A stretch of 64,000 nucleotides of DNA from Calvatia gigantea (taxonomy: Eukaryota; Basidiomycota; Agaricomycetes; Agaricales; Lycoperdaceae): contig JACAAK010000006.1 of NCBI GenBank assembly GCA_025093985.1, forward strand, positions 1,178,001-1,242,000, written 5' to 3'. Below the pieces are notes generated by a model. That model did no database searches and was not told the origin of the DNA. It worked only from the letters and a program-made list of their open reading frames with translations. Position 1 is the first letter of the stretch; the number at the start of each line of letters is the position of its first letter. The translations under genes were made by a program, and so were the position numbers. Shown here in pieces: positions 47,186 through 58,708 of this stretch.

Positions 47186-48997
47186 ATGTCTTCCTCTGTC
47201 CGAGTAACCAGCTACCCAGCCATTAAAAACGCCCCTCTCATTGGTCTTGCAGAGGGCAATGGCTCCTTCAACAATCTCCACCTAGCTGGTCTTGTCCTCG
47301 CCGTTCCTTACTTCATCAAATGGTTCCTGCCCGTGGTCAACCGGGGAGGCTTCAAAACTTACTTCTTCCTCCTTGTCGTCTCTGGTGTCCCAACAACAGT
47401 TGCCTACTGGACCGTTATGAGCCATATCGGTTCACGTCGCAATGAAAAGGTCGCCCTCCCCGGCAAGGACATCGAAGAGTACATCACCATCAAGGACCCA
47501 GAACTCAAGCGTCTCTACAAGGGCAAGGACAAGATTCCTATGCAAGTCTTCCATGACGCGTATTTCGATGGAAAAATTGACTTCAACGGTCGGCGACGCG
47601 TCCCATCTCCCACCATAAGTTTAGCTTACTCCCTTACCTCTAGGCGACGTTCTGGACATCATGGAGATGCGACATGACTGGGCCAAGTTCAACTTCACCA
47701 TGGAGCTCTTCAAATACGTTTTCACCGTCCTCATCCCCGTGGTTGTCTCCCATTCCCAACTACAGGATGAGGAGCAAGTCCGTGATCACTATGACCGTAC
47801 GTCCTAGCCAAACGATTGTTTCACTTAATCCTCATGTCTTTTTAGGAGGAGACGATTTTTACGGCTGGTTCCTCGGTCCGCGTATGATTTACACTTCTGG
47901 TGTCATTACCAACCCCGACATCGAAGAATCCCTCGAGACCCTTCAGGACAATAAGCTTGCTGTCGTCTGCAGCAAGCTTGACCTGAAGCCCGAAGATCGC
48001 CTCCTAGACATTGGCTGTGGTTGGGGTACTTTGGTTGCGTATGCCGCCAAAAATTACGAATGCGACGCGACTGGTGTGACCCTTGCACGGAACCAAGCCA
48101 AGTTTGGTACAGACCGTATTGAGAAGAATGGTGTATGTATTTTCTATCCCTAAACTGTACGTCACCCATTCATCGTTCTCAGGTTCCCGCATCTCGTGCT
48201 CGCATCCTTTGCTCGGATTACCGTGACATTCCTGCCGGCACAACTTACACCAAAATTGTAAGCTTGGAAATGGCTGAGGTATGGTCCCATTTTGATTTAG
48301 CTTGACCCTGATGTTGACCCTTTTGACAGCATGTCGGTGTCCGTCGTTATTCACAATTCCTGAGTCAAGTTTACGATCTCCTTGATGATGATGGTATCTT
48401 TGTCTTCCAAGTCGCAGGTTTCCGACCTTCATGGCAATACGAGGATCTTATCTGGTACAATTTTTGTGACACGTAATTATACAGTTCACAGACACGCTTT
48501 TAGGGGCCTTTTCATGAACAAGTACGTCTTCCCTGGTGCCGACGCTTCCTGCTCTCTCGGTTGGGTCATCAACAAGGTCAGTCCACTCGCTCTTTCCAAA
48601 TTTACTTATCAAATACTTACTCACTACTGTCCACAGCTCGAAGGGGCTGGTTTCGAGGTTAAGAACATTGATGTCCTCGGTGTCCACTACTCCGCTACCA
48701 TCCACCGGTGGTACATAAACTGGGTCAGCAATAAGGAGAACGTAATTAAGGCCTACGGGGAGAAGTGGTATAGAACCTGGGCCTTCTTCCTTGCCTACAG
48801 CACCATCATCAGCCGTCAAGGCAGTGCCTCCGTCTTCCAAATTACCCTCCACAAGAACTTGAACGCATACCATCGTGTCGAGGGCGTCAAAAACCATGCC
48901 TCTATTCATGTCAAGCTTCCCAAAGAGCCGTCGTATGTATTATACCCCACTCTCGACTCCACTGTCTAATCCATTCTTGTTTAGGTTGATTGAGTAA
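47186..48997 (+). CDS. MTS1: Sphingolipid C9-methyltransferase
   Basis: Eight exons (47186-47588, 47644-47796, 47846-48132, 48183-48278, 48330-48454, 48504-48576, 48637-48932, 48985-48997) give 481 residues. Two N-terminal membrane helices (about 33-53 and 60-85), then a cyclopropane-fatty-acid-synthase-like methyltransferase domain with the SAM motif LLDIGCGWGT (about 238-247). It adds a methyl group at C9 of the 4,8-sphingadienine base of ceramide, a step specific to fungal glucosylceramides, in the ER. The last exon encodes only SLIE and the stop. It is divergent from the CSC1-like gene and 13 kb from the SPT small subunit. Confidence 0.92.
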
Positions 48998-50044
48998 ACC
49001 TATTAAAAACTATGCGTCTCACGTAGATCTTGTTGGGTTTTTTTCGGGAAATTTTTACTTTACAGCACTGTCTAGAATCACAACCCCAGTGGCCTCAGAT
49101 TTCTACTTATCCATATCCTTACGATCCTTCCACTCATTAGACTTCACCTATCTGATGTACTGAGTACTCTGTATCTTTGTGGCATCACTGATTATACCCC
49201 ATTCAAGGATGGTACGCACTACTGTTGGCTGTGCCATGTTCGGCCACAGAACGACCCACTGAATCGAGCAACTGATAGTCTCACCCCTTGCTACTTACCT
49301 CATTATCCTCGGGGCCTGGAACTATGTAATAAATAACAGGCCGCAAATGAAGCCACCGCCGCAAGCACCACTCGCACTGGTTGATTTCATATCTGTAGGT
49401 ACAGCTGCTACAGATTAATTACCGTATAACCCGATCTTTATGAGCTCGACAATGACGGAGGACCCATGGGTATTGACTCTGTCGGGTGGCTCCTTCACCG
49501 CCACGCTTGGCTTGCCGAATCACCACACGAGGCTCAGTTTTGCCATATTGTGTGCAACCTGGTTTCTTCCTTCCGAGTCATGAGAACTCTGAGATCTGAT
49601 GTGTGACATCCGTCCGAAAAGGATTCGAAGGTCCTTGAAAAAAGCGTAATTGTAGCCGTAGATCCAAGGTGCTTAACACGAGGAGACCGCTGTCAAACGT
49701 GAACGAATATTCTTTAGTAAGGTAGACGAAGGGCGGCGAAAGACTCTTAAGTAATTGAGATGGTGCATTGTTGGAATACTGACCTCGCAGCTTCTCGTAT
49801 GTGAATGTAGAACTTGCGGTTTTGTCTCCTCTGCTCAGGGTCCCGTCCTTTGTGTAGATACCACCTAGCCGAGGGGGTGTGGTTGTTTGGCTGGTGCTAG
49901 CTACGCCCACCACGTCCGACTTAGCAGCAGGTTCACCTGTCGCGGTCTACAAATGCAGGGTTCAACAGCAATTATCGTCTAATATTATGCCGTCCAATGC
50001 CAATAACTTGGTCTCGAGAGAGTAAGCTAGAGGGGGTATCTACC
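48998..50044. other. Intergenic region without convincing gene
   Basis: A minus-strand frame at 49578-49913 (111 codons) exists, with a Ser/Thr-rich start and no recognisable domain. It might be an exon of an unknown or broken gene. Otherwise only the flanks of the methyltransferase and the SPX-RING gene are seen. Confidence 0.4.
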
Positions 50045-50151
50045 CTAGGAATTAAAAATAAAGTATAAGTATAGATATAATATTTCGAAAAGAAGCGGTA
50101 AGGGATTTTCACAACTTAACCCGCTTGAAGGAACACCAGAGTCGTAAGGGG

Positions 50152-51996
50152 TCACATCACAATGCAGGACGCATTTGGGTCTAAGCCGAGTTCCCTGTAG
50201 TTCCTCGGCGGTTGCTTCCTCCTCGTTGGCCTTAAGTTTTTCCTTGGCCTCAAGCGGGAACCAATCTTGCATAAAGTTCATGAGCGCCCAATCAACATTC
50301 GCTACAGATTGAAACATTTTTCAGCCACAATTGCTCCTGAGCAAACTCTTACTTACTCACATCGATTGGCAACCAGAACTGACGGTGCTCGACACATGGG
50401 ACAATCCGCCTGATCTCGCTTCTGCATCTTGACCAGGCAGCGTACACAAAAGAGGTGCCCACAATCCAGCCTTATTGGTTTAAATGCGATACTCGTGCAT
50501 ATTAGACACGAGTAGTCGTCGAGATGTGGGATGACCGGGAGGAGAATCTCCCCGATGGCTTGGACAAGAGTCTGAGGAAGAGAGAAAAGAGCGGACCTGG
50601 GGTAAAAGCGCTAGCTGCGAAGGAGTGTTGTCTGAAGAGGCGTCAGGCGGAAGAGGAAGTGCCGTCCGTTTGGTGTGCTTCTTGAGAATCTTGCGAGTAG
50701 CTTCGGAATTTGCTAGTTGAAACTACTGCATGTCAGACTGATTGGGAAGGGAATACAGGCACCACAAGACAAACCTTCTTTATGTTGAGAATGAAGATGT
50801 TCAACTTCAAAAAAGCCTCTAATGCGGGACGGCTCTGTTTCAGCTTGAACTTGCCATGTGCGGCCAGACCCCTTCGAGTGACCTGCTGAACGAACAACTG
50901 TAACCGCCGTTCGCTCTCCTCGACGCTCCGCTCCCCCCGATCGTGCTCATGGACACTCTCAAACACTTCCGCTTCAACATACAACTGGAATATCTCTCTC
51001 CAAGAATATAGATCACTCTAAAGTTCCATCAGCCGGTGTCTGAGCGTGACAATACGCACATACTTTTGCCAAGTTGGCAGCGCGCACTTGAACCGTTCCA
51101 GCATGATCCTTCAGAGGTGAAAACGGGGAAAAACTTCCGCCCAATACTGATTGGGAAGAGCTTATGGGGCGAGCAGAGTCGGCAATTGTCTGTGACAGCG
51201 CCGTCAATGCCATTAAGAATTCGTTTTTAACAGATTTAAGATATGCAGACATGTGTTCGAGAGCGGTGGACAGTAGCTCAAAGAACTGGCCATCGGATAT
51301 GAGGGGAATGATCATTTCATGTGATTCCAAGGGGGGACCATCGTCTCTGACTGTTTGTGACCTCATAAACAACATTAATTAGTACCAAAGGAGAATAATA
51401 TATGCGTAGGGACGTACCCGAGCCCTGCATTTTGTAATGTCCACAAAAGACTGTCACCAGGAGGTACAAACGCATCTTGGGTTGTTTCTACCAGCTCTGC
51501 TTCTTCCTCGTTGGTGTTAGCACCGAGGCTATAACCATCCACGCCACCCTCCTGACCCGACCCACCCGTCATTTCCTTGGGTAAAAGGTTATCCACTCCT
51601 CCTAATGATTCCAACGATATTCGAAGACGCGGTTCTATCTTTGACGAACCTTCGCCGAATTCATATCTAACTCTCGGGAATGCTGCGTCAGCATTCGGGG
51701 CACGGGCTTCCTCAGTGTCTAGGTGAACACAAACGTTGGAGGTGGCCCCGGGAGCACTGAACGAGCGGCCGTTCTGCGCTTCGAGAAGCTCGCGCAGCAG
51801 ATCCGGGTTTAGACCGAGGGACGAGAGTTCCCTCACAATTTGGTTTATAAGTTTTTTGAGCTAAACCGGATAAGGTCACATCACCCCCTTCTGAGGTTTG
51901 GGACAAGGGACATACCTGACGGTATTGGATGGAATTTTCTTGGAGCCCTGGGGGCAAACCCTCAAGGAGTTGTGCGTATGTCTTCGAGAAATGCAT
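50152..51996 (-). CDS. SPX-RING ubiquitin ligase with C-terminal CaaX box in a shifted frame
   Basis: Exons 51916-51996, 51418-51860, 51064-51346, 50775-51017, 50597-50722, 50361-50571, and 50301 downward. SPX domain: the start MHFSKTYAQLLEGLPPG and the KKLI segment (residues 1-60), then its helical second part (about 190-350). RING at about 414-456 is C3HC4 (CLIC..CGHLFCVRC..CPMC). SPX domains bind inositol pyrophosphates, so a role in phosphate signalling or ubiquitination is inferred. Two oddities: between 50597 and 50571 the frame needs either a 25-bp intron or a 1-bp indel, and at GGG 50193-50195 one extra base shifts away from an ending ASCIVM (stop 50152). Read as is, the frame runs to TAG at 50045 with an unrelated hydrophobic tail. 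Possible pseudogene or sequence error. Confidence 0.75.
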
Positions 51997-53072
51997 GGTA
52001 TGAGGATAACACAGCTTCCAAAGAACGAGTGTTGGGAGCTGGCGGTCACTTGACCTGCTTCCAGCTTTCTGATGCCCTTTTGCGCTCTTCTCGGAGCAGG
52101 TCCTCCTGGCAGTTCCGGGTGCTGAGGAAGGTACTGATATATTCTGCAGGTAGACTGCAGGTAGGCAAAAAAATCCCCTTGATGTATGGCTGTGGAGCTC
52201 TGACAAACATGATTGCTGGTCCAATGGGTCAGGAAACCTGCCCTCTTGCCAAACTTAACTCAATTTTTTTTTGATTCATTATCCTCATAGATTTCCTCTG
52301 GCTGCTGCTGATTAGGGCCCTGGATAATCCCTATATAGGCTGTGTACAAAATTCACCTTTTGGGCCCAATTTTTGTCTGAACCTGGACCCATCTGATGAG
52401 GGGGTTTTTGTCCAAACTTTTCATCTGGCCTCCCCTAAAAGCTGGTTTTTGTCCAAACCTGACACCCAGCCTCAAGAAAAAGACAAAGATTCTCCAAAAA
52501 TTTTCCTTGTTATACCAACACCATTTGCTACTACTGTACATCCTATACAGTGTTATTTCTCTTCCTGAAGAGCTCCATTGTTATAGTGAGGCTGGCTTGG
52601 TCCTTTGCAGGCCCAGTATCTACCAGTTACAGTGATACCAAAGGGGACTCCTTCTTGAAGGCTTGTCAGTTATTTATAGTTATTTACAATGTAACTATAG
52701 ATAACTTTACATCAACAATCAGTTGTCTTTTAACCTTTAATATATAACTCTTATGAAGTCTTATAATATAAAGCACAGTCATCAAGAAGAGACTTCTTAT
52801 ATTCAGATTATAAGAGAGGATAATAAGAGTTATAGATTGAGTCTCCACCTAACCAAGTAGAAACAATGAGGTCTACTGGTTAGAACAGAGGGTTTATATA
52901 CTACAAGTGTGTATAGTTATATTGTACTATATTGGTATATTACTTATCTCTATATAGTAAATAGAAGTGGTATGACTTCAAAGTGGTACAACTTTGAGGT
53001 ATTATATAAGGTATGCTTCTAGAGACTATTAAAGTCTGGACTTGTTCTAGATGTATTCTATTAAGGGCTGGA
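51997..53072. other. AT-rich spacer between genes and repeats
   Basis: No gene recognised. Three TTTTTGTC(C/T) blocks at about 52370, 52405 and 52446 form a loose repeat. 52680-53060 is very AT-rich with many TATA-type stretches and may be an old decayed repeat. Confidence 0.4.
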
Positions 53073-53382
53073 TGTTATGACCTTAGTCTGTTAAGACCTT
53101 AGGTTGTAGCTTAGGCTAAGACTTGAGGGTGAGTAAGGGGAGAGGAATGAGGATGGTTAAGCATACTGAATACAGTAGATGTATATACACTTAAATATAA
53201 GGAGGTCATCCAGTTGAATGGATAGAAGTAACTATGTGAAATGTCTGATGAGGCTGGCATAATAGTTAATGTGAGTCATACTCAGAGATTGCACTTAACA
53301 GAAATAGCAGAAACAGGTACACTGATAGATGAGAATGCAGGTAATAACTGGAGTATGACTTGATCAGTAAAAACCCATAACA
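53073..53382 (-). repeat. 3' LTR of gypsy D
   Basis: 310 bp, plus-strand ends TGTTATGACC and CCCATAACA. The pyrimidine run CCCCCCAATT at 53386-53395 is the complement of the polypurine tract. Confidence 0.88.
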
Positions 53383-53403
53383 ATACCCCCCAATTCAGGC
53401 TTC

Positions 53404-54396
53404 ATGCCTCAGGAAGCTTCATCAAAGTCTCCATTGACTACTAGTGGAGGCAAGGGTCTTCTTGTTGGCTCTAATGAGATACTTCCCATCATTTAATTGT
53501 ATGCAAGAAGACAGGGTAAATGGCTTCAGTCCATCTTGATGGATAGGGACTGGGACGCCATTGAATAGGAAGTCAGTCATGGTGGAGTTGTCCCAATAGT
53601 TCTTGACTATCGTTTTCCAGTAGTGTTGGTCCTTCTCTTGGCCTGGTAGTACAGTGTGGAACCTTGTGGGCGGGAGAAAAACTAATACGAGCTGTGGTGG
53701 GGTGATGGTCTTTATGAAATGGCAGAGGGAGTTGACCTCTTCTTTCATAGAGACAGTAGTTTCTTCATCCATAGGGGTATTGGCGTGAGTTGGCAGTATG
53801 GGGTTGATTGTGTTGTGTAGCTCAGAGAGTGTGCTGTGGATTCTGTCGATGAAGGAGTCTATCTCTGGGTCCTCAGTGGTCTTGTCCCATCTGAGCAGGC
53901 TCATGGCTACATTGGCGAGCTCCAGGAATATATCAGTGATGTTGAGGTGTTTGAAAACTTAAAGGCTGAGGTCTATGTAGTTTTGGAGACTGTGGACACA
54001 GTCTTGCTTACTAGGTATGAGCGTGGACTGTTCTAGAGCTCAGAAGATGGCTGGGATATGCTGGTTGGTGGATGAGGATGTATTGGCAAATCCTGTGTAC
54101 ATGTCAGTGAAGGTGATACAGGCAGTGGCAAGGGCGATGTGTCAATTGACGACTAGCCATTTGTTTTGGGCAGTGATGGTTTCTATTTCACTGTTGGTAG
54201 CTTTGTTGACATCCTTTAGTAGGGTTTCAAGGAGCTCTTGTGCTGGGGATAGTGTGGTGGCAAGATTGTAATGAGTGCCCTAAGGTGTGGGTGCTTGGCC
54301 ATTGCCTGGTTCTGGGAGAGGAATGGAAGAGATCATAGTTGGGTTGGGGTGGACGAGTGAGCAGATGGTGACATGGTTTGCTTGAGAAGAAGGCAT
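53404..54396 (-). pseudogene. Third ORF of gypsy D
   Basis: The start ATG at 54394-54396 lies two codons after the pol stop (TAA, 54403-54405) in the same frame, as in A and B. 53422-53904 is open for 160 codons and matches copy A closely. A small insertion near the end shifts the last codons. Unknown function. Confidence 0.65.
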
Positions 54397-54402
54397 ATTT
54401 GG

Positions 54403-57172
54403 TTAATTTCTTTGTCTGGGTGATGACTTCTTGGTTTTTCTGCCCCCTCTTTTATGGGTATCCTCTGGATGCCTTTTTTGGTATTCTGCTATCACATCTT
54501 GGGCATTGGATAGGTTTGATTCTGCTGTCCATGTATTATCCTCATTGCTGTACCCCTTCCAATGTACTAGGAACTGATATCCCTGTCCTTGTTTTCATTG
54601 TCTTCAGATCTCCTCTACCTCATATTCCTCTTCATTATTGATAATTACTTGCTTGGGCACTGGTAACTTTTGCTGACTCAGGAATGATGCTTTCTGCACT
54701 GGAGTTAACAGCTGTTCATTGAACACATTATGGATGGCCCATCCTTCCAGTAGGGTGAGCTGGTATGCCACTTCTCCTATCTTTTCCTTGATTTGGAAAG
54801 GTCTATACCTTTTTTGGCCTAGCTTCTTTGATGGTTGATTGGTATGGATATTTGCATTTTCTAGCCATACTTCATCACTGGGTTGATACCATGTTATGTG
54901 CAACTTGCTGTTGTTGTGGATCTGTTTCATCTTTTCTTGGTATGATCGTAGTGCCACTGTGGAGTTGTCTCTTGCATTTCATAGTTGCTTTAGGAACTCG
55001 GCACTACTAGGGTTGTTTGTTGTTCCATGGTCTTTCCCTTTCCAGGGGTGTTGTCCATAATTAAGGTAGAAAGGTGTCTCTTGTGTTCCACTATGTTTCT
55101 TGTCATTGTACTGGAATTTGGCCATGGGCAGCCAATTCACCCAGTTGTCTTGTTCATAGTTGCAGTATGAGCATAGGTACATTTTGACTTCTTGGTTAAT
55201 ATGTTCTGTTTGTCCATCTGTTTGGGGATGGTAGGCTGTTGATAGGGTTCGTTCTACTCCTAGCCCCTTAAACAATTCTCTAGTGAATTCTGATGTGAAC
55301 TGTGGTCCTCAGTCACTAAGGACTTTCTGTGGTATTCCATGTAGCTTCCATATTTCATTCCTATAAAGTTGTGCAATTACTTTTGAGGATATGTCTATTT
55401 TTGTTGGTATGAGTTGTATCATTTTCATGAATTGGTCAACAACCACTAGGATGGCATCTTTTCCTTCTGATTCTGGTAGTGGTCCAATAAGATCAATGCT
55501 TATCTCTTCCCATGGCCCATTAGGTATTGGGAGTGGGTGTAGTGGTATCTTCAACAGTGTTATGCGAGGTTTATTCCTTTGGCAGTTCTGGCATCCTTTG
55601 ACATATTTCTTGGTGTTATTTCATATCATTGGCCACCAGTAGTCCCTGGTGATCAGCTTGATCATCCTGTGTTGTCCTGGGTGTCCTGCATCCAGTGCAT
55701 CATGGTATTGTTGGAGTATTTCTTCTTAGAGTGCAGGGTCCAGTGGTATGTACATACTGGCTTTCTTGTAGATTATTCCATCATGTTCCATGATATCGGA
55801 TTCTTTGTTTAGAAGTCCTGTAGTGATGCTCATTTCCCTTCAGTGGTTTGTCTTTATCTGGTCCATGAATGTTGATGTGATGAATAGTTCTGCACAGAGC
55901 AGGATAGCTTCTTCGGAATTTTCTTTGTTTTTTGGCTTGTCTTGTAGCCAACTTTCTTGGATTATAGTGATTAGTCTGTCATTCTCCTCATCTGGTTCTT
56001 GGCGGATTCTAGATAGTAGGTCTGCTTTTGTGTTCGTTTTGCCTGGTACATGTCGTAGTATGAAGTTGTAGTCTTATAATCTCAAGTACCATCTTGCTTG
56101 TCATCCATTGAGTTTCTGCAGTTTCCTGTAGTATTTGAGATTTTCATGGTCTGTCCAGATTTTGAATTTTTCCTCTATGTCTAATAGGTAGTGTTGCCAT
56201 TCTTTTAGGGCATGAATAATGGCTAGTAATTCCTTGTCATAGATCTTGTAGTTCCATTCTGCTAGGGAGAGTGTTTGTGATGTAAATGCAATCAGGTGCC
56301 ATTTCTTGTTTTGTTCCTGTGATAGGACCCCTTCTAATGTATAATTTGAGGCATCGACTTCTACTCAAAATTGTCCTTTCCTCTGTGGCAGTGTCAAGGT
56401 GGGTTCTTCAGTGATTCATTGTTTTAGTTCATCAAACACTGATTGGTGTTTTTCTTCCCAGTTCCATTCAGCAGCTCCTTTGAGCTGGTTGAGGGGGTTG
56501 CAATTTTACTGAAGTCCTTTATGAATTGGCAGTAGTAATTAGCAAAGCCTAGGAAGCACTCTACTTTCTTTTTGTTTTTGGGCTCAGGCCAGTCTCGTAC
56601 TGCCTTGACTTTCTCTTCCTCCATTTTGATATGTCTATGTCCTATTTTCACTCCCAACATAGGGATTTCCTTGGTGTTGAATATGCATTTTGTCTGTTTA
56701 AAGCAGAGGTTGTATTCTGCTGCTCATGTCAGGAACCATATCATTCTTTCTCTTAGCTGTTCCTTGGTGTCTTCTGGGATTGTGAAGTCATCCATATAGT
56801 TTATGATGTCTCCATTTTGTAGTAGGTCTCAGAAAATACTTGTCATCATCCTAGAGAATGTTCCAGGCGAGTTGCTTAATCTGAAATACATTATGGTCAG
56901 TTCGAATAACCCTTCATTGGTCAGAAATGCAGCTTTCTATTTGTCTCCTTCCTTGATTCTGATGTTGTTGTATCCCCAAATGATGTTGAGTTTGTTAAAA
57001 TACCTCGTCTTTCCCAACTTGTCAATTACTTCTCTGATTCTGGGTAGTAGCATTTTGTGTTTTACTACTATGTTGTTTAGCTGCCTGTAGTCTTGGATTA
57101 ACCATTTCAAACTGTCTTTTTTTGGGATGAAGAAGGTGGGGGCTGCATATGGGGACTTTGATGGTTGTATGT
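54403..57172 (-). pseudogene. pol pseudogene of gypsy D
   Basis: Fragments 57188-56937 and 56660-56424 encode RT; RNase H follows. 55554-55309 encodes the integrase core (SIDLIGPLPESEGKDAILVVVD), 55275-54979 the rest of integrase, and 54957-54604 the C-terminal integrase region leading into the chromodomain (about 54600-54480). Many in-frame stops. Confidence 0.85.
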
Positions 57173-57479
57173 TGTTATGAGTTTCCACCGATCATAACGA
57201 GTTCTGTGCTATTCTGCATTTCCAACTACCCGCATACCTGTTTCAGTTATTCTAGTCCAGCGTTCTCCAAGATGTGACTCATACCAACTACTACGCCTTA
57301 ACCGGACGTTTCATGTAGTTACTCCATCCGTTCAACCGGATAACCTTAGACATATTTAAGTGTACATACACCCTGCTGTATTTGGTATGCTTAACCATCT
57401 TCTGTTCTCCCTCCCTTACTCGTCCTCAAGACTTAGCCAAAGCTGCAACCTGAGGTCTAAACCGACTAAGGTCGTAACA
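57173..57479 (+). repeat. 5' LTR of gypsy E
   Basis: 307 bp, TGTTATGA...GTCGTAACA. The leader starts TTTGGTTAAGTGTC, a partly matching version of the primer site of B. Confidence 0.9.
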
Positions 57480-57560
57480 TTTGGTTAAGTGTCACCACCT
57501 CACCTTGCAAGAAATAGAGTTGAAAAAGACTCGAATCACGACGAACCTAGGAGCCATTAT

Positions 57561-58708
57561 ATGAGCTCAAACCCCGATGAATATAGAGAACCCCAGCTCG
57601 AAGTCATAGACAACAAGCTCGAAACAGACAGTGAAACCAATTCATTGGACGAAGAAGCAGAGAACCCCGAAGTACCTGCAATGGTTGTAACAAACAACGA
57701 ACCCGGAGACACCACACAAGGAGTAAACCCAACAGGAGTAGAAGCAGTTATATCAGAACTCTTCAACAAACTCGATATAGCAGAAGAACAGCTAGGACAA
57801 CCGGAGAACCAAAACACCGAAACAGAGTCAGAATCAGGAGATTCAGAAATGACGGACAATACTGCACCCACCACAACACCCAGCACAAAGGGACTCGTAC
57901 CTGACCCAGGGTTCTTCGATGGAACCCGAACTAAATTCGACGACTGGTGGAGAGCCATGACACTCTTCATGAAATTTAACAAAGTTGCCATGGCAGACGA
58001 CAAAGCCATAGCAGTCTTAGCCAGACTGAGGGGAGGAACAGCAGGAGCGTATGCAGTGATGAAAGCACTACAAATTCTGGAAGGAGAAGACTCCGTGGAC
58101 TGGAAAGTCTTTGCCAAAGAATTCAAACAAACCTTTTCGGATGATGCCATGAACGCAAAGGCAGAATGGCAGATCGAAAAATTCAAACAGGGAAATAGAA
58201 ACATGGCCAACTACCTCATTGAATTTGAAGTACTTAAAAACAAGGCGAAAACCAACAACTGACACGCCATGTTCTTGCTGCGAAAAAACGCCTGACAAGA
58301 TATTATCCACACCATCACAGGCTACCCTCCAGCCGCTCGACCTGATACTGTATGTACCCAGAATGGAAGGAGGCCATATTAGCAGTCGGACAAGGATATG
58401 AGGCATTTGAGTACTGAGGAGATAAGAAGACCAACTTGGGAACTATGTATGGAGGAATGGGAGAACCCATGGAAATAGGAAGCAGGCGACACGTGTTCAA
58501 TGCAAAAGGGGAACCCAAGTGCTATAACTGCGGAATATTCGGACACATGTCCAAGGACTGCAAAAAGCCCAAAGGATTAACATGCTACAACTGCGGAAAA
58601 ATCGGACACATAGCCAAGGCATGTACCGCACCAAAGAAGGTACAGATCCGAGCAATAGACGAAGCCAAGCCAGAAGAACACCAGGATTTTTCTGGAGACT
58701 CCGAGTAG
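57561..58708 (+). pseudogene. gag of gypsy E (frameshifted)
   Basis: 57561-58262 is open from ATG (acidic N-terminus, capsid motif FDDWWRAMTLFMKFNK). A TGA follows, then a shift near 58345. 58436-58708 continues in another frame with two intact zinc knuckles, [14 protein letters not shown] and CYNCGKIGHIAKAC. Without these lesions it would be about 380 residues. Confidence 0.8.

Larger units (their letters stand above)
53073..57172 (-). mobile_element. Ty3/gypsy chromovirus element D (family 1), truncated at its 5' side
   Basis: Minus-strand element with its 3' LTR at 53073-53382, third ORF, chromodomain, integrase, RNase H and RT. It is cut off in the RT N-terminal region at 57172 by the LTR of element E. 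It is as decayed and CpG-poor as A and B. Confidence 0.9.

Noticed and set aside
49578..49913. 111-codon minus-strand ORF as a gene
   Set aside because: No recognisable domain, no clear start context or partner exons; kept only as a remark in the intergenic entry.
51712..52224. 170-codon minus-strand ORF
   Set aside because: It is an out-of-frame reading across SPX-RING exons 1-2 and the upstream region; the spliced SPX frame explains the sequence.
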